From Capniomyces stellatus (lineage: Eukaryota > Kickxellomycota > Harpellomycetes > Harpellales > Legeriomycetaceae): 64,000 bases of DNA. The notes beneath the pieces were generated by a model, which was not told the DNA's origin, did no database searches, and saw nothing but the letters and a program-made list of their open reading frames with translations. A program made the position numbers and the translations under genes. The stretch spans positions 138,594 to 202,593 of the forward strand of contig LUVW01000035.1 of assembly GCA_001661515.1 (NCBI GenBank), written 5' to 3'. Numbering within the stretch: the first letter of the stretch is position 1; each line of letters opens with the position of its first letter. Positions 43,808 through 54,995 of this stretch are shown one piece after another.

Positions 43808-45763
43808 CTTGTTGATTATTTAGCTCCCTGTTGCAAGTATTTGGATTTGCCTCGCTCTTGTTTTATTGCGTATCTTGGTTGCTAGTTTTTGTTGCTTTCT
43901 GATCACGCTATGTTGATCTGACCTGTGTTACTGTTAGATTGTAGCCTATTTTAGTATCAATCTCAGAGTGCCGTATAACAGATTTAAATGATTAATAGGA
44001 GTAGGAAGCTGCTGATATTTAACAATTTTGCTGTTTTGACTTTTAATTTTAAAGGCCAGTGCCGTGTTTTATATGGCTATATTTAAATAGACTAACTCCA
44101 AATCCAGAAGCCAGCATTATTGGTATGGAGAGAATAATAGATCAAAGAGTTGTATTAATTAATCACAGTAGAATCTAAACTATTAAATTACTGTGCATGG
44201 TAGCTATAACATGCCATACCATCCATTACAGTGCATAAAGTGTGGAAAATAGTACCACAAACTATATTTTACAATCCTGTAAATGCGAATTTAAGACTAC
44301 TTTATTTTATCACGGTGCATAATCGTATCGAGCTTTTTTTATTGTTTTTTATTATTTTTTATTATTTTTTATTATTTTTTATTATTTTTTATTGTTTTTA
44401 TTGTTTTTATTGTTTTTTTATTACTACTTTTTTGTATCAAGCTTTTTGTACCAAGTTTTTTGTCCAAATTTTTTGGGCATATTATTTTACAGCGGTAAAA
44501 AAAAACGCTTTAAAACACCAAAATCAGCTTTTAAATTCGAAACCAATTGAGCATAATAGTGCTACTAAAGCCAGATAAAATTAATCAAATATCGCACCAA
44601 GTGACGAGCTTACGAATTTATATGCGCTTAAAGATGGTACTGTGTATTGATCCAATCCGTTATTTGCCTATTCTACTGGCGGACCAAGCTAAAATTTCTG
44701 TTTCAACCATCAAACTGTCCGGAAAGCTTAGCTCGTGCTGGTAAATTAAAAGCACTTACCCGACGAGCTACGGTGTACTCTGGGACTAATTCTAATTTTT
44801 TTTATAAAAAAAAACACACACACGAATTTATAAATACAATAAAAGTCTCGGTAGCTATAATAAGACCGTTGTAGCAGAATCCCGAACATTGTGGTGCAGT
44901 CTCGAATCATTGAACTCTGCGGGTTTTCGTAATCGCATTTGTTTGCGTTTAAATTAGCTATTCTGGTTCATAGAAACAAAGCGTTGTATTTCAATATTCT
45001 GTTATCATGTAGCCCTGTAGTCTAAATGTGGATATTAGCAGCAAATATCTTTCCAGTCTCATCGATTAATAGACTGACTCAATAAACCAAAATAGATTTT
45101 AAATGGGTAATGTGAGAAACAACAGACAGATATAATCAAAACAAATCTTGTGCAAATTGAGGCAGTATTTTTATTTTCCACAAACGGAGGTGGATCGGAT
45201 CATCCATGAAATTAAAAAATTAATGCAACTTGGTTGTAACCATAGCAGAGACTGCTGAATAAATAAGCATGATTTTAGATTTATGTACTGGTAAAAGGAA
45301 TAACAGTTTTACATAATTATTGAGCCTTCTGCCAAGCCAATGTGCTTTTATATTCCTTTTATTTATGTATTTGTACACAAACTGTTTTTTTTCTATCAAG
45401 AACAAACAGTGAGCACAGTGGAAGCGAGTCTGAAATAGAAAGCCCAAATATTGATTGAACGAAGTTAGCCAAAACAAAAATAGTACTTCAATAATAAAAA
45501 AAATAAAAAATAGTAACAGATAATAAAAATAGTGACAGTTGAAAGAGAAATAAATAGTAACAGTTGGAACAAAAATAGTTGTCGTTGAAATCATTTAAAT
45601 ATTAACCATTCCCTACGTAACCCACAAAGCGTTTGAAAGCAAAAATAACTGTATATCTGCTACGTCGATAACTTTTAATTATACACATATAACCTTTTAG
45701 CAAGACTACAGCCAGTTAATTTGCTTACTTTGTAAAGAAAAAGCTAAACAGCACATAAAGAAT
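43808..45763. other. Intergenic between divergent secreted-protein genes
   Basis: About 2.0 kb between the divergently transcribed paralogues. It contains the A/T tandem repeat at 44335-44412. No gene is recognised. Shared regulation of the two flanking genes is possible but not shown. Confidence 0.45.
44335..44412 (+). repeat. Tandem (TTTTTTATTA)n repeat
   Basis: Five to seven copies of a T-rich word ending ATTA or ATTG, period about 10-11 nt. Confidence 0.9.
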
Positions 45764-46198
45764 ATGTTCAAGCTGATTGTAGGAAGTTTGGCAGTATTGT
45801 CGGTTGCTCTAGTTAGGGAAACGGATGCAAGCGGTTACAGTGATGTAGCCATAAGAGGAGACCAGGCGGGCATTATAGACGATAGTAATGATAGCAGCTA
45901 CACCGGGCCCATAGTCATTGCAAATATATATGAACTTCAAAACTATGGAGGGAAAAACATGACACTTAAAATGAAAGCCAACAAATGCTATAACCACCTT
46001 CCAGGGCTATCTGGGATGTATGGCGACGAAAAACCAAGCGTAGGGCATATTTTTAGTTGCAACAAACCCGACTGTAAAGGCAAATGTGTTTTAAACAAGT
46101 ATGGAAGAATTTCCCGATACGATTCGCTGGCGTTTGGCCCTGATTATACGCTAAACTCCATCATTTTCATCAATGATGCCAAGCTGACAGCTCATTGA
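45764..46198 (+). CDS. Secreted cysteine-rich protein, crystallin-like motif (copy 2)
   Basis: Single exon, 144 residues. Signal peptide MFKLIVGSLAVLSVALVRETDA. The domain reads IYELQNYGGKNMTLKMKANK, CYNHLPGLSGMYGDEKPSVG, HIFSCNKPDCKGKC and LNSIIFINDAKL. The first part closely follows the beta/gamma-crystallin Greek-key pattern (Y/F-x-x-x-x-[FY]-x-G then aromatic/Ser strands, closing S-[IS]-x-F). The CNKPDCKGKC motif adds a probable disulfide pair. It is shorter than copy 1, which has a longer linker after the signal peptide. Divergent orientation relative to copy 1 suggests an inverted duplication that has diverged greatly outside the motif. Confidence 0.72.
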   Translation: MFKLIVGSLAVLSVALVRETDASGYSDVAIRGDQAGIIDDSNDSSYTGPIVIANIYELQNYGGKNMTLKMKANKCYNHLPGLSGMYGDEKPSVGHIFSCNKPDCKGKCVLNKYGRISRYDSLAFGPDYTLNSIIFINDAKLTAH

Positions 46199-47171
46199 TT
46201 ACAACAAACTCTTTTGCCAAACAGCCATCTGCTGTCTAAATAATGTTCCCATATTTGATGGCTTTTATATCAATACAAAAATAATAATAATGTTAATAAT
46301 AGTAGTAATAATAATAGTAGTAATAGTAGTAATGGTAATAGTAGTAATAGTAGTAATGGTAATAGTAGTAATAGTAGTAATAGTAGTAATAGTAGTAATA
46401 GTAATGATGTTAATAATGATAGTAGTAGTAGTAATAATGATGTTAATAGTGTTAATGATAATAACATGATACTAAAAATAAAAGAGTTTATGGGGTTTGA
46501 TAAATAGTACGAATTATGGTTATAATTGTCATAATATTCCACACAGTACAATGCTACCGACTTTGTCAATCTGAACTACAAAGTCCACATTTATAAATGT
46601 TCCAAGTTGAATCAAATAAATGAAAAAAAGGAAAAATTATTCTTACAGCGAAAAGATAAAGAAAGTCAGTATCGAGCCAGTGTTGAGATAAATTGGTAAC
46701 CTGGTGTTTGTGTATTGATTAGTTCTGGCACTGACCTAGCTTGGCATTTAAATAAAACACAATTTTACGAGCATACCAAAATAAATAAGGTTTGGTGATA
46801 TGCATCTATGCGTTGAGTTAAAAATAAACGGTTGTGATATAATGAAGGCTTATAAAATGCTAATTTTGGTTTGGGTTGTGCTAAACAGGCGGGGACTTGG
46901 TTGTGCGTTTTAGAGAGATCCAGAGCAATTTCAAATAAAAAGCTTATAAATCTGTGTTAGAGATAGGGTCAAAACTTGAATTTGGTTTTGGAAAAAGCTA
47001 GAAACTACACACTTTTATTCGTGTACTGCTTACACTTTTGTAAATAAGAAAGAGTATATACTTGGGAAATATAATATATAAAAGAACATATAGTTTACTA
47101 AACTATTTTCATAAAGGGTAACATAATAAAAAAAAAACATACCACAAAGCACTAAAGGGGCGGAATTAGAC
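46199..47171. other. Intergenic, about 1 kb
   Basis: 3' flank of the secreted protein, the microsatellite at 46283-46460, and the A/T-rich upstream region of the 14-3-3-like gene. No gene is seen. Confidence 0.5.
46283..46460 (+). repeat. Trinucleotide (AAT/AGT)n array
   Basis: About 55 triplets, mostly AAT, AGT and occasional GTA/GAT. Frames on the minus strand read as poly-Leu, so I do not treat them as coding. Confidence 0.93.
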
Positions 47172-48065
47172 ATGGATTTTAAAAACGATCACAATTACTT
47201 GGTTGAGGTTCAGCTGCCAGATAGTAAGGGGTATAAGCTAAACAAGAATATGTTTAACAGGTGGATAGAGGCAAACGAGTATCCGATGGAGATGCTAGAT
47301 GCATTAGAAGAAACCAATCTACTGTGTGTTCAACCGCGAGTGGCGGCCCTGCTGAGAAACATGGAAGTAGAGAATAAGCTGGAAATGCTGGGTGACGGCT
47401 TTGAAAAGGAGAAGGCTGCTCAAGAGATCAGGAAGACGATTGAGGAGCTGAAAAAAGACATAGCCTCAATCAGCATTGGGGTGGTAAACGTAATAGGAAA
47501 GTTTGAGCTGAAATACAAAGGCGAAACAGAGTTCAAAATGATGAGCTGCAAGATCCAAGGGGACTTTTATAGGTATTTAGCAGAGCTAAGGGTGTACGGA
47601 AACGAAGAGTATTGGACAAACAAGGCACTTGAGGTGTACAACATTGGGAATGGACTGTCGAACAGGAGCGTGAACAAAACAAGCATAAACCACCTAAAAC
47701 TGGTACTAAACACAACAGACTTTTACTATAGCCACTTTGAGGATTGCCGGGTTGCATACTCATTTGCAAACTGCTCACTGGTAAGAATATTCAGAGAAAT
47801 ATCCGAGAACCAGGAAAAGATTGCAGACATAAAGGCAGTGAACCACTACATTGGATTGATCGAGGACAAAATGAGGCACTGTGTTAGTAAGGATACGCGC
47901 ATTGAGGTGGCGAGTCGTGATGGGATTGGCGGGTTTGCAAACGCAACGATTGCCGGAAACGAGAATGGCCGATTGATTATGGGTGCGCATATTGATAAAA
48001 ATAACCAGGCAGACTCAAGGAGCATTGCGCTGTTAAAGAAAATTAGAAGCACGTTCAGGCTGTAA
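47172..48065 (+). CDS. Highly divergent 14-3-3 protein
   Basis: Single exon, 297 residues (usual 14-3-3 length is ~245-270). 14-3-3 dimers bind phosphoserine/threonine peptides. The family's central signature is present as CKIQGDFYRYLAEL (126-139), with the phosphate-contacting Arg134-Tyr135. The order around it also fits: EETNLLCVQPRVAALL (helix C), INHLKLVLNTTDFYYSHFED, then a region replacing the KDSTLIMQLLRDNL signature with AVNHYIGLIEDKMRHC. At the usual Lys/Arg/Arg basic pocket the alignment suggests Arg for Lys, with one of the two Arg missing. An extra C-terminal ~45 residues end in IALLKKIRSTFRL. It is probably a fast-evolving paralogue, not the housekeeping 14-3-3. Its ability to bind phosphopeptides is uncertain. 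Confidence 0.75.
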   Translation: MDFKNDHNYLVEVQLPDSKGYKLNKNMFNRWIEANEYPMEMLDALEETNLLCVQPRVAALLRNMEVENKLEMLGDGFEKEKAAQEIRKTIEELKKDIASISIGVVNVIGKFELKYKGETEFKMMSCKIQGDFYRYLAELRVYGNEEYWTNKALEVYNIGNGLSNRSVNKTSINHLKLVLNTTDFYYSHFEDCRVAYSFANCSLVRIFREISENQEKIADIKAVNHYIGLIEDKMRHCVSKDTRIEVASRDGIGGFANATIAGNENGRLIMGAHIDKNNQADSRSIALLKKIRSTFRL

Positions 48066-48961
48066 CCATCACATGCAAGAGTCTTTGTTGAAAATCAGCC
48101 ATCTTGGACTCCACTAGCTTCTTTGGATTGAAGTTGTGGAGAAGAGACGTTTTACTGCTGACACGCAAAGAGCGGTGCATGTATGGTTTCTACCTGGCAG
48201 CTATTTACTTGATACCCCTTGTTTGGTTTAAATACTAGGTATACGTCAACACTTTAGTTGGTTTGGGAACTATAGCTTGTATTTTAACCAATGTATAGAT
48301 TCAAGTTCATTTCAAACATTTCAAATACAATAAAAAAAGAAAAAAAATGATATGAAAAGGTGAGTGGAGAAAGAAAAGGTGATTTAACAAGCGGTAACGA
48401 GAATTTTCGAGTCAATTTTTAATTTTCTTAATTTTTTTTTATCAAGTTTATGGTCGTTTATTACACGTTATTCTTATTTATCGGAAAAATGTTTTTTTTT
48501 CAATGAGTTGTTACGATATATTTATATAACGCGAAATAAAAAAAAAAGGGAAACAGGAATAAAGTTGAGTTTGAAATCCCGTAATAAAACAACGCTGCTA
48601 GTTCTTTTATGAGGTTGTAAAAGAAAATAGTTCCAGCAAATAAGATTTATAAAAGGAAAGAAAAAGACAGGAATCCATATTCTATACGAACAAGGATCTA
48701 AGAACACACAAACACAGTTCGGACGTGTTGTAAAAGCGGAATCGAAACTAAAGACGGAATAGGGAGATTGCAAGGGATTGTGGTATAAATAGATTGTTGT
48801 TTGTAGAACTTTGCAGGGGTTTTTTTTTGACAATCGAGTTAAAGATAACCGAGTTAAAGATTAGAGTGTAAAGGATATAGCAGCCAGCAAGCTCAAGGGG
48901 ATTAATAGATTAATCAAGCGGCGACATAGATAATTTTGCTAGTCTAACAAGGAAATAAAGG
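48066..48961. other. Intergenic before RPB7
   Basis: A/T-rich. Neither strand shows a supported gene; an open frame at 48522-48833 (-) is Phe/Leu-rich and unsupported. Confidence 0.5.
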
Positions 48962-50046
48962 ATGTTCTTTCTTGTAAGTACCGAAAAGATACAAAGTACA
49001 AATCTGGTTGCTTCATAATGGAGATAAAAGAGGGAAATGCAGAGGGTAAATGGGGGGGGGGGGTTGGGTGGTATAGTGGGATTGTTTGAAATAGAAATAA
49101 AATGAAGCTAAATGATTGGTAATAAAAAACAAAACAAAATAGAAGGAGCTAACACATCAGATTACTTTGCATCCAAGCTTTCTTGGGCCGCAGATGCGGC
49201 ATTTTGTGACAGAAAAGCTTTACAAGGATGTAGAGGGGACATGTACGGGGCGATATGGGTATATAGTTACGGTAGTGGCATTGGTGGAAATTGGGGTGGG
49301 GACGATAATACCAGGAGATGGGAGCGCAGAATTTGTGGTCAAGTACAGTGCTATAGTGTATAAGCCATTTAAAGGAGAAGTTGTTGATGGAATTGTTAGC
49401 AATGTTAACAAATTGGGCTTTTTTGTGGATGTTGGACCTCTACAAGTGTTTATTTCGCAGCATGTAAGTTTGTTTGGATTGTTGGCTTATTGATTGAAGC
49501 TGGATGTATGCTTACAAAAGCGAGGGTTAGTAGTGTGTTGGTATGGACTGATGCGACTGTTGTTGCTGTTGTGTTTATTAGCTTATTCCAGCCGATATGC
49601 AGTTTGATCCCAATGGCAATCCACCTTCATACCACTCTGAGGATCAGGTAAAAAAAAATAATAATTGAAATGGTTTAATGAAGAGGGGAGGGGCAGATAT
49701 AACAGCTATATATCTATTCGCACTTACTTTCCGTCCATTTGGTTATAAAGACATGCAGTGAATTGGTTGAAAACAAGACAAGCTGAGATTTAAAGTAATG
49801 TAAACCAAAACACTGGAATTTAATTAGAAAATCGAAAAATCTACGCTGGTGCGACTAAAGATAGTTGGTACAAGAGTCGACGCAACGGAAATTGTAAGTG
49901 TGAAGTAAAGAATAAGAAGGCTGATATATGTGTGTAGATAATAAAATGGGCAGAAATAAGGGCTAAAATGGATATTGGCTTGTTGGTGCTGTTGGTAGTT
50001 TGCTATAGGAACGATTAAAGAGGATTACCTCGGTGTAATAGAATAA
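48962..50046 (+). CDS. RPB7: RNA polymerase II subunit Rpb7
   Basis: Five exons: 48962-48973 (12 nt, MFFL), 49143-49463, 49582-49647, 49828-49893 and 49999-50046; 170 residues. All junctions are GT-AG and in phase 0. Rpb7 with Rpb4 forms the stalk of RNA polymerase II and contacts emerging RNA. Motifs: [107 protein letters not shown] and [15 protein letters not shown]. Length equals the ~171-residue family norm. The 12-nt first exon is required: no ATG in phase exists at the start of exon 2, and MFF is the conserved N-terminus. It converges on the PMT gene. Confidence 0.95.
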
Positions 50047-50394
50047 AACAACGATTTTTAATTGGTATAAACGCTACATTTGTAAAAGCAAGTGGTATAC
50101 ACATAAACGAAGAAGAAAGCGAATATATGTTATGGGCGGATAACGTGGTTTTGGGACTTTGTCCAGTTAATTGATGTTTGCCGATGGTGACATCAGTTGA
50201 GATATGATATTGATTTGTTTTTTTCTTTCTTTTAAACTTAATTTTTATTGAAACGAGTAGTATGTTTGATTGCTTTATTTTTAATTAAAAAGATGTATGT
50301 TTGGAAACGACTATTAAAGCAAAAAAGGCAAATAAAAGAGGATACAAAGGAGTAAAGAAAATAAATAAATAAAATCGAGTTAAAGAGTGTGCGT
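50047..50394. other. Intergenic between convergent RPB7 and PMT genes
   Basis: A/T-rich 3' flanks of both genes. No gene is seen. Confidence 0.55.
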
Positions 50395-52824
50395 TTACAT
50401 TTTGTTGTTGTCTTCGTAAATGTTCCAGGTAGACAGCCACTTGCGGTTTTTGAGGTTGGTGATTTCGTCTTGGTAGCCAAAAGTCAAGGGACTAAATAGG
50501 TAGAAGACGAAAATGGTGGAAACAAGCCATGCAAGAAAAGTGAGGTTGGTTAGGTTCACCTTTTTGGTGGAGTAGACAAAGGCGTTTGATTTGGGGGAAA
50601 AGTTGAAGAGAAAGTCGGCCCAAAACTCGATTTGGTTGGCGAGCAGCAGCAGAGCAAAGTAGAGGGAGGGCAGGTAGTGGTGCAGGTAGGTGACTCTGGG
50701 CATAAGGAAAAAGGGCAGGTAGTGCAGGAACCAGCCAAACCAAAGCAGCTTGGACGAGTGGTAGTAGTGGAGAAAGAGGTAGTTTGACTGGGTAACACGC
50801 CTGCAGTAGATGTAGACCAGGGTCAGGGTGGCGGGGTACAGGAAACTGACAAGGGTCGAGGACCACCAGATGAGAGGGTTTCCGATCTGGTAGTACTTGA
50901 TCTCGGTCTTACCCCAGCCGCCGTTGAGTCTCATTGGGTAGATCAGGAAGGGCCACGTGATTGGGTCGCTTTCAATGTGGGAGTACTTGTCTCGGTCAGC
51001 AACGAGTCCGTTGTTTGACTTGGACATTTCCTTGTTGAGATGGATCAGCTCGCCCAGGAAGTTTGAGTTTCTGCTGACGGGAATCTTGATTGCGGGAATC
51101 AGGCTGTTCCACGTCTGCTCAACCACAAAGTGGCTATCAAGCGAAGCGCACGAGACTTGACCTGACAGCGTAATTTCGCTCTGCGAGAACCCCCACGATG
51201 GGTACTTTTCGCCAGATGCCCTCAGCACCTTTCCTGTTTTCTTGTGCACCAGACAAAACGTCGACGTGATTGTCCTGATTTTGCTCGACTTGGTTACCCC
51301 CGCATCCCCAACGCTTCGGATAACAAACTCCTCGCCTCCAGCCCCTCCCTTAAAGCCTGTGTTTATTGCGCTGACCGAAGCCCTCAGCTTTCCTGCCACC
51401 AGCGCATCTCGGCTGCTCACGTACGCCTTGGATCTGTCGTCGCTGTACAGGTACCTTCCTGTCATGTTGTGTTTCAGTACAATAGTGTCTCCATTCCGGA
51501 TGTAGTGCAGATCTTTGCTCCCGCTGCCCTTCCCCACCCCCATCTGCCCAACGGCCTCAACCATAAACACGTTGTTTCTGTCTCGGTGCGAATACCCCGT
51601 TATCTGCTGCTGGTCCTTGTTGTTTGGATACTTGTTGCCGTGGCTGTGCAAGTACCCAACTCCGTGCTTCAGCGACTTGAACCGCACCTCGCTTCCATAC
51701 GCGATCAGGTACGGCTGCGATTGCAGAGTGTTTCCCTCAAGTTTTATCTGGAACGTTGGCGGCATCACGCTGTCCCCTGTCCCGCTCTTGTAGAGCAGCA
51801 TAAAGTGGATCTTGAAGCACACCATGTATATTGCCACCGGTACTGTTATCAGGCACACAATCCGCGCCATCCAGTGTCTCGCCATTGTGCTTGCCGACAT
51901 CTTCTTGTCCCCAAGTATGTTATATAGGTCCTCCACTGTGTGCAGTCCAACTAGCCCAATGCAGAACAGCCCCACCCACTTGCTGCTAACCACACACCCC
52001 AGCGAAACCCCTGTGAATCCTAGCCACGTCCACCACTCCCTGCTGAAGCTCTTGCCCCGATGCTCCTGGAACCGCGAAACTCCAAACAAGCTCATTGCCG
52101 TAAAACACAGCAGTGGTTCGTCCAACAAAATAAACCTGCTCATCAAACACAGCGCATTGTCAAACAGCACAAACCCCGCCCCCAAAACGCTGTACTTTCG
52201 CCGCATCCCCAAACTTTTGCATGTTGCATACGCTAGCGGAACCAACATTACCCCATACATCGCAATCTGCATTCTCATCAGCACAAAGTTTACGTAGCTT
52301 GGATATACCCCTTTGAAATTAAATGTCCCGTTATGTCCCGCTACAAACTCTGCAAACCCCACTAACATCTTTGCCAACGGCGGATGCACGTCGTGGTAAA
52401 ACGTGTGGTTCAGATAATACGCACCAAACTTTCCAAAGTGCGACTCATCCCACGTCACTGATTTGCGCTTGCCTATCTGGTACAGCCTCGTGAAACACGC
52501 CAGCATCATCAGCACCCCAATAATTATCCAGTCCTGCTTCTTGTATCTCCCTCTTTCCTCCTTCTCGCTCAGTAACCCCACTTTACTCTGCTTATTGTAT
52601 TTATCATCATCTTTGTCGTATGCTTCTCCGTTCTCACAACCAACACTCTCTATCTCCGAGCGACCCAGCGTAAAGCTTCCTTCTTTGTTATACTCGTACT
52701 TACCTCCCTTCTCAGCCTCATACTCGCTTCCGCTGTAATATGCCGGTGGAAAGTCTTGCTTTGCCAGCGGCGACGGTGTCTGGCCATGACTCCTTCTGAC
52801 CTTCACTCCTTTGTACTCGTGCAT
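50395..52824 (-). CDS. Protein O-mannosyltransferase, PMT2 family
   Basis: Single exon, 809 residues. PMTs transfer mannose from dolichyl-phosphate mannose to Ser/Thr of secretory proteins in the ER lumen. The cytosolic N-terminus (~95 residues) is charged. The first luminal loop has VTWDESHFGKFGAYYLNHTF then YHDVHPPLAKML, containing the catalytic Asp126-Glu127. Membrane helices follow, then a large luminal loop with MIR-type repeats (LQSQPYLIAYGSEVRFKS, VGYLHSHGNKYPNNKDQQQI, GYSHRDRNNVF, IRNGDTIVLKH, LVHKKTGKVLRASG). C-terminal helices end in STWNIYEDN. DESHFG/YYL wording and the HPPLAKM loop place it in the PMT2 (not PMT1 or PMT4) subfamily. Length compares with yeast Pmt2 (759). No intron is seen over 2.4 kb. 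Confidence 0.92.
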   Translation of the reverse strand: MHEYKGVKVRRSHGQTPSPLAKQDFPPAYYSGSEYEAEKGGKYEYNKEGSFTLGRSEIESVGCENGEAYDKDDDKYNKQSKVGLLSEKEERGRYKKQDWIIIGVLMMLACFTRLYQIGKRKSVTWDESHFGKFGAYYLNHTFYHDVHPPLAKMLVGFAEFVAGHNGTFNFKGVYPSYVNFVLMRMQIAMYGVMLVPLAYATCKSLGMRRKYSVLGAGFVLFDNALCLMSRFILLDEPLLCFTAMSLFGVSRFQEHRGKSFSREWWTWLGFTGVSLGCVVSSKWVGLFCIGLVGLHTVEDLYNILGDKKMSASTMARHWMARIVCLITVPVAIYMVCFKIHFMLLYKSGTGDSVMPPTFQIKLEGNTLQSQPYLIAYGSEVRFKSLKHGVGYLHSHGNKYPNNKDQQQITGYSHRDRNNVFMVEAVGQMGVGKGSGSKDLHYIRNGDTIVLKHNMTGRYLYSDDRSKAYVSSRDALVAGKLRASVSAINTGFKGGAGGEEFVIRSVGDAGVTKSSKIRTITSTFCLVHKKTGKVLRASGEKYPSWGFSQSEITLSGQVSCASLDSHFVVEQTWNSLIPAIKIPVSRNSNFLGELIHLNKEMSKSNNGLVADRDKYSHIESDPITWPFLIYPMRLNGGWGKTEIKYYQIGNPLIWWSSTLVSFLYPATLTLVYIYCRRVTQSNYLFLHYYHSSKLLWFGWFLHYLPFFLMPRVTYLHHYLPSLYFALLLLANQIEFWADFLFNFSPKSNAFVYSTKKVNLTNLTFLAWLVSTIFVFYLFSPLTFGYQDEITNLKNRKWLSTWNIYEDNNKM

Positions 52825-54461
52825 GTTTACTTGTTTTGTCTGTGTGCCAATTCTTTTCTCGCTTTTTTTACCCTATCTTTCTATACTTTTTTAAAGTGTG
52901 TATATATAATTATGTGATTATTATCACCAATTTTATGCTTTTCCCGTTTTACGAAAGCAAACCCACAATATTTGTGCCTGGTCGTTGGCTGGTTAGTTGG
53001 CTGGTTTGTTAGTAGAATATACACAGCAAACAGGAAATGTTGATATTGTTAATGTGGATAGTTGAAATACTTGCGTACTTGAAAACTAGCTGACAAAGGA
53101 AAGAAAAAGAAGCTGTTTGCCTGTAATTAGAAACACCAGAGTTGTGTTATTTAAACGATTAGTTGGTCATGGCATTTGCTAGCCTTTATAATGGCACCAA
53201 TTTCCCATTTATTTATCCATTTATTTACAAGTATACTTGGAACTAATGTTCCATTGTACAGCAGTTTGTTCATTTCCCAATCCAACTTTATAGATCCTAG
53301 CAATAGCTTTCTTTTTACATATTTTGCTATGGTTGCTATGTAGGGATGATGTTCTTTAGTCATTTACTATTCAATTCGCAGTGATCATTCAAACACTTTT
53401 ATGATTTTTATTTCACAATACTCGTATTTACCCTTGGTTTTCTGTTTAGTTTTTCTCACTTTAATTGATTATTTGCTTTTAATTCGATATAATCAGCCCT
53501 CAGATAATCAGTACATTCTTCTTTAAAATCTTGTGAAATACATTTCAAAGATAGCAATGATATTTATTTATTTATGAATAAACAGACAAATGACTAAATG
53601 GTAAGACTGCACCAAGGAATGTGCCCATAACGGAATATCTGTGTTTTTTGGCAATTGTCTACTATTAAATGCTGCCTTACTGATTATCCCTAGTCTTTGA
53701 TGTTCAAAGCTTTATTATTTTTGGCAAAATTACCCTTTTTCTTTTTTTTTCTTTTTTTCTTTTTTTTCTCTTTTTTTTTCTTTTTTTTCATTATTATTTC
53801 TTTCTTTCTTTCTTTCCACCTACTTTGTCTTTTACCCAAAACTAAGTTGATTATTCAACCTCATACTGGCTTTTCGCTAATCATTCCTAGATAATAATGT
53901 CTCACTTCACACACATTCATTCACAGAAACTATTTATACCATCTACCTTTTACACGTTTAAATTGGTATACTTTATCGGCTTCCGAGCGAGTCAATCCAA
54001 GGTAATCCTTAATTGTTTGCCATAATGATGTTTCGGTCTATAATAAAACCAACCTTTCTGATTTTCGCCATGATTTTACAACCTTGAGCATTTTATATCA
54101 TTGTATCTTTTCTATTTACTTGCTAGGTGATAAATAAATAAATTTCAAATATAAAGTACTGCATATGCTGCCAAAAGACGCGGATGTTTAGCCTATTGGT
54201 GCACAGAGAGAACCTATTGTCTCCGTTTTACCCTAGAACAGAAATGTGACCACATATTGCTGTTCTACTTGACATACATCACAAGTTGGCTGTTTACTAG
54301 CACGGTTCACTATGTACCGTGTATTATATAGTAGGTGTAAAGGGCGGCATACTTCACTTTGTAGCTTGTTTCAGTTTAAACCAGCGGGGCTTTTGATAAA
54401 AAAAAATACACACCATTTTCATCTATAAACAGAACCTTTGATCAAGAAAGACATTTACGCG
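52825..54461. other. Intergenic, 1.6 kb
   Basis: A/T-rich upstream region of the PMT gene. T-rich low-complexity DNA lies around 53730-53810. No gene is seen; a 70-codon frame at 53151-53363 (-) has no supported start. Confidence 0.5.
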
Positions 54462-54599
54462 ATGTTTATGATGCCTCAGAATAAAACCATAAAAAGCTCA
54501 CTAAAACTGGTTGGCTGGTTAAACTCAATATTTACGCTATTTCAATTGGCCCAAACCGCCAAAATTAAGCAGAATCTACTGGTGAAAATGGACGAGTGA
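54462..54599 (+). CDS. Small ORF, 45 aa, amphipathic
   Basis: ATG to TGA, encoding MFMMPQNKTIKSSLKLVGWL followed by a stretch with NSIFTLFQLAQTAKIKQNLL and ending VKMDE. The composition is basic with one short hydrophobic segment (~residues 16-30), as in small mitochondrial outer-membrane TOM subunits, but I recognise no family. It could also be a first exon or a uORF-like leader; the mitochondrial uL10m gene starts about 400 nt downstream. Coding status is not proven. Confidence 0.3.
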   Translation: MFMMPQNKTIKSSLKLVGWLNSIFTLFQLAQTAKIKQNLLVKMDE

Positions 54600-54995
54600 G
54601 TGATAAAAGGTTGAATTCGTTTTGGTAGAAAGTTGAGAAAAAGAGCTCAAGTTTATCAATTATTTTGTCAAATCTTCGAGCCAAGTTTTTTTTTTTGCTT
54701 TTTTTTACTGAATACTGGAATCAGCGAGAGTTGTTTTCAAATCAGAAAAAAAAAGAAAAATTAACTGATTGAAAACTTGAGAAGTAGATAAAAAGAATTT
54801 GAAGGCAAGACAATTACCGATTCGAGTTTTGGGTGTTTACTAATTATCAATTCGAAGCAGAAATTTCAAAACGAGAGTATACTAAGCGTTCCATCGAATT
54901 CTCCTTCTCAAACCTATTTCCACTTCTATTCCTTAATTTAAATCATTTAGCTTTATTTTTGTTGCTTTAAAAAAGTTAATTAGATTACACAGAAA
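54600..54995. other. Intergenic upstream of uL10m
   Basis: A/T-rich with A-tracts. It probably holds the uL10m promoter and leader. Nothing else is seen. Confidence 0.5.

Noticed and set aside
46270..46569. Poly-Leu minus-strand frame
   Set aside because: It is produced by the AAT/AGT microsatellite.
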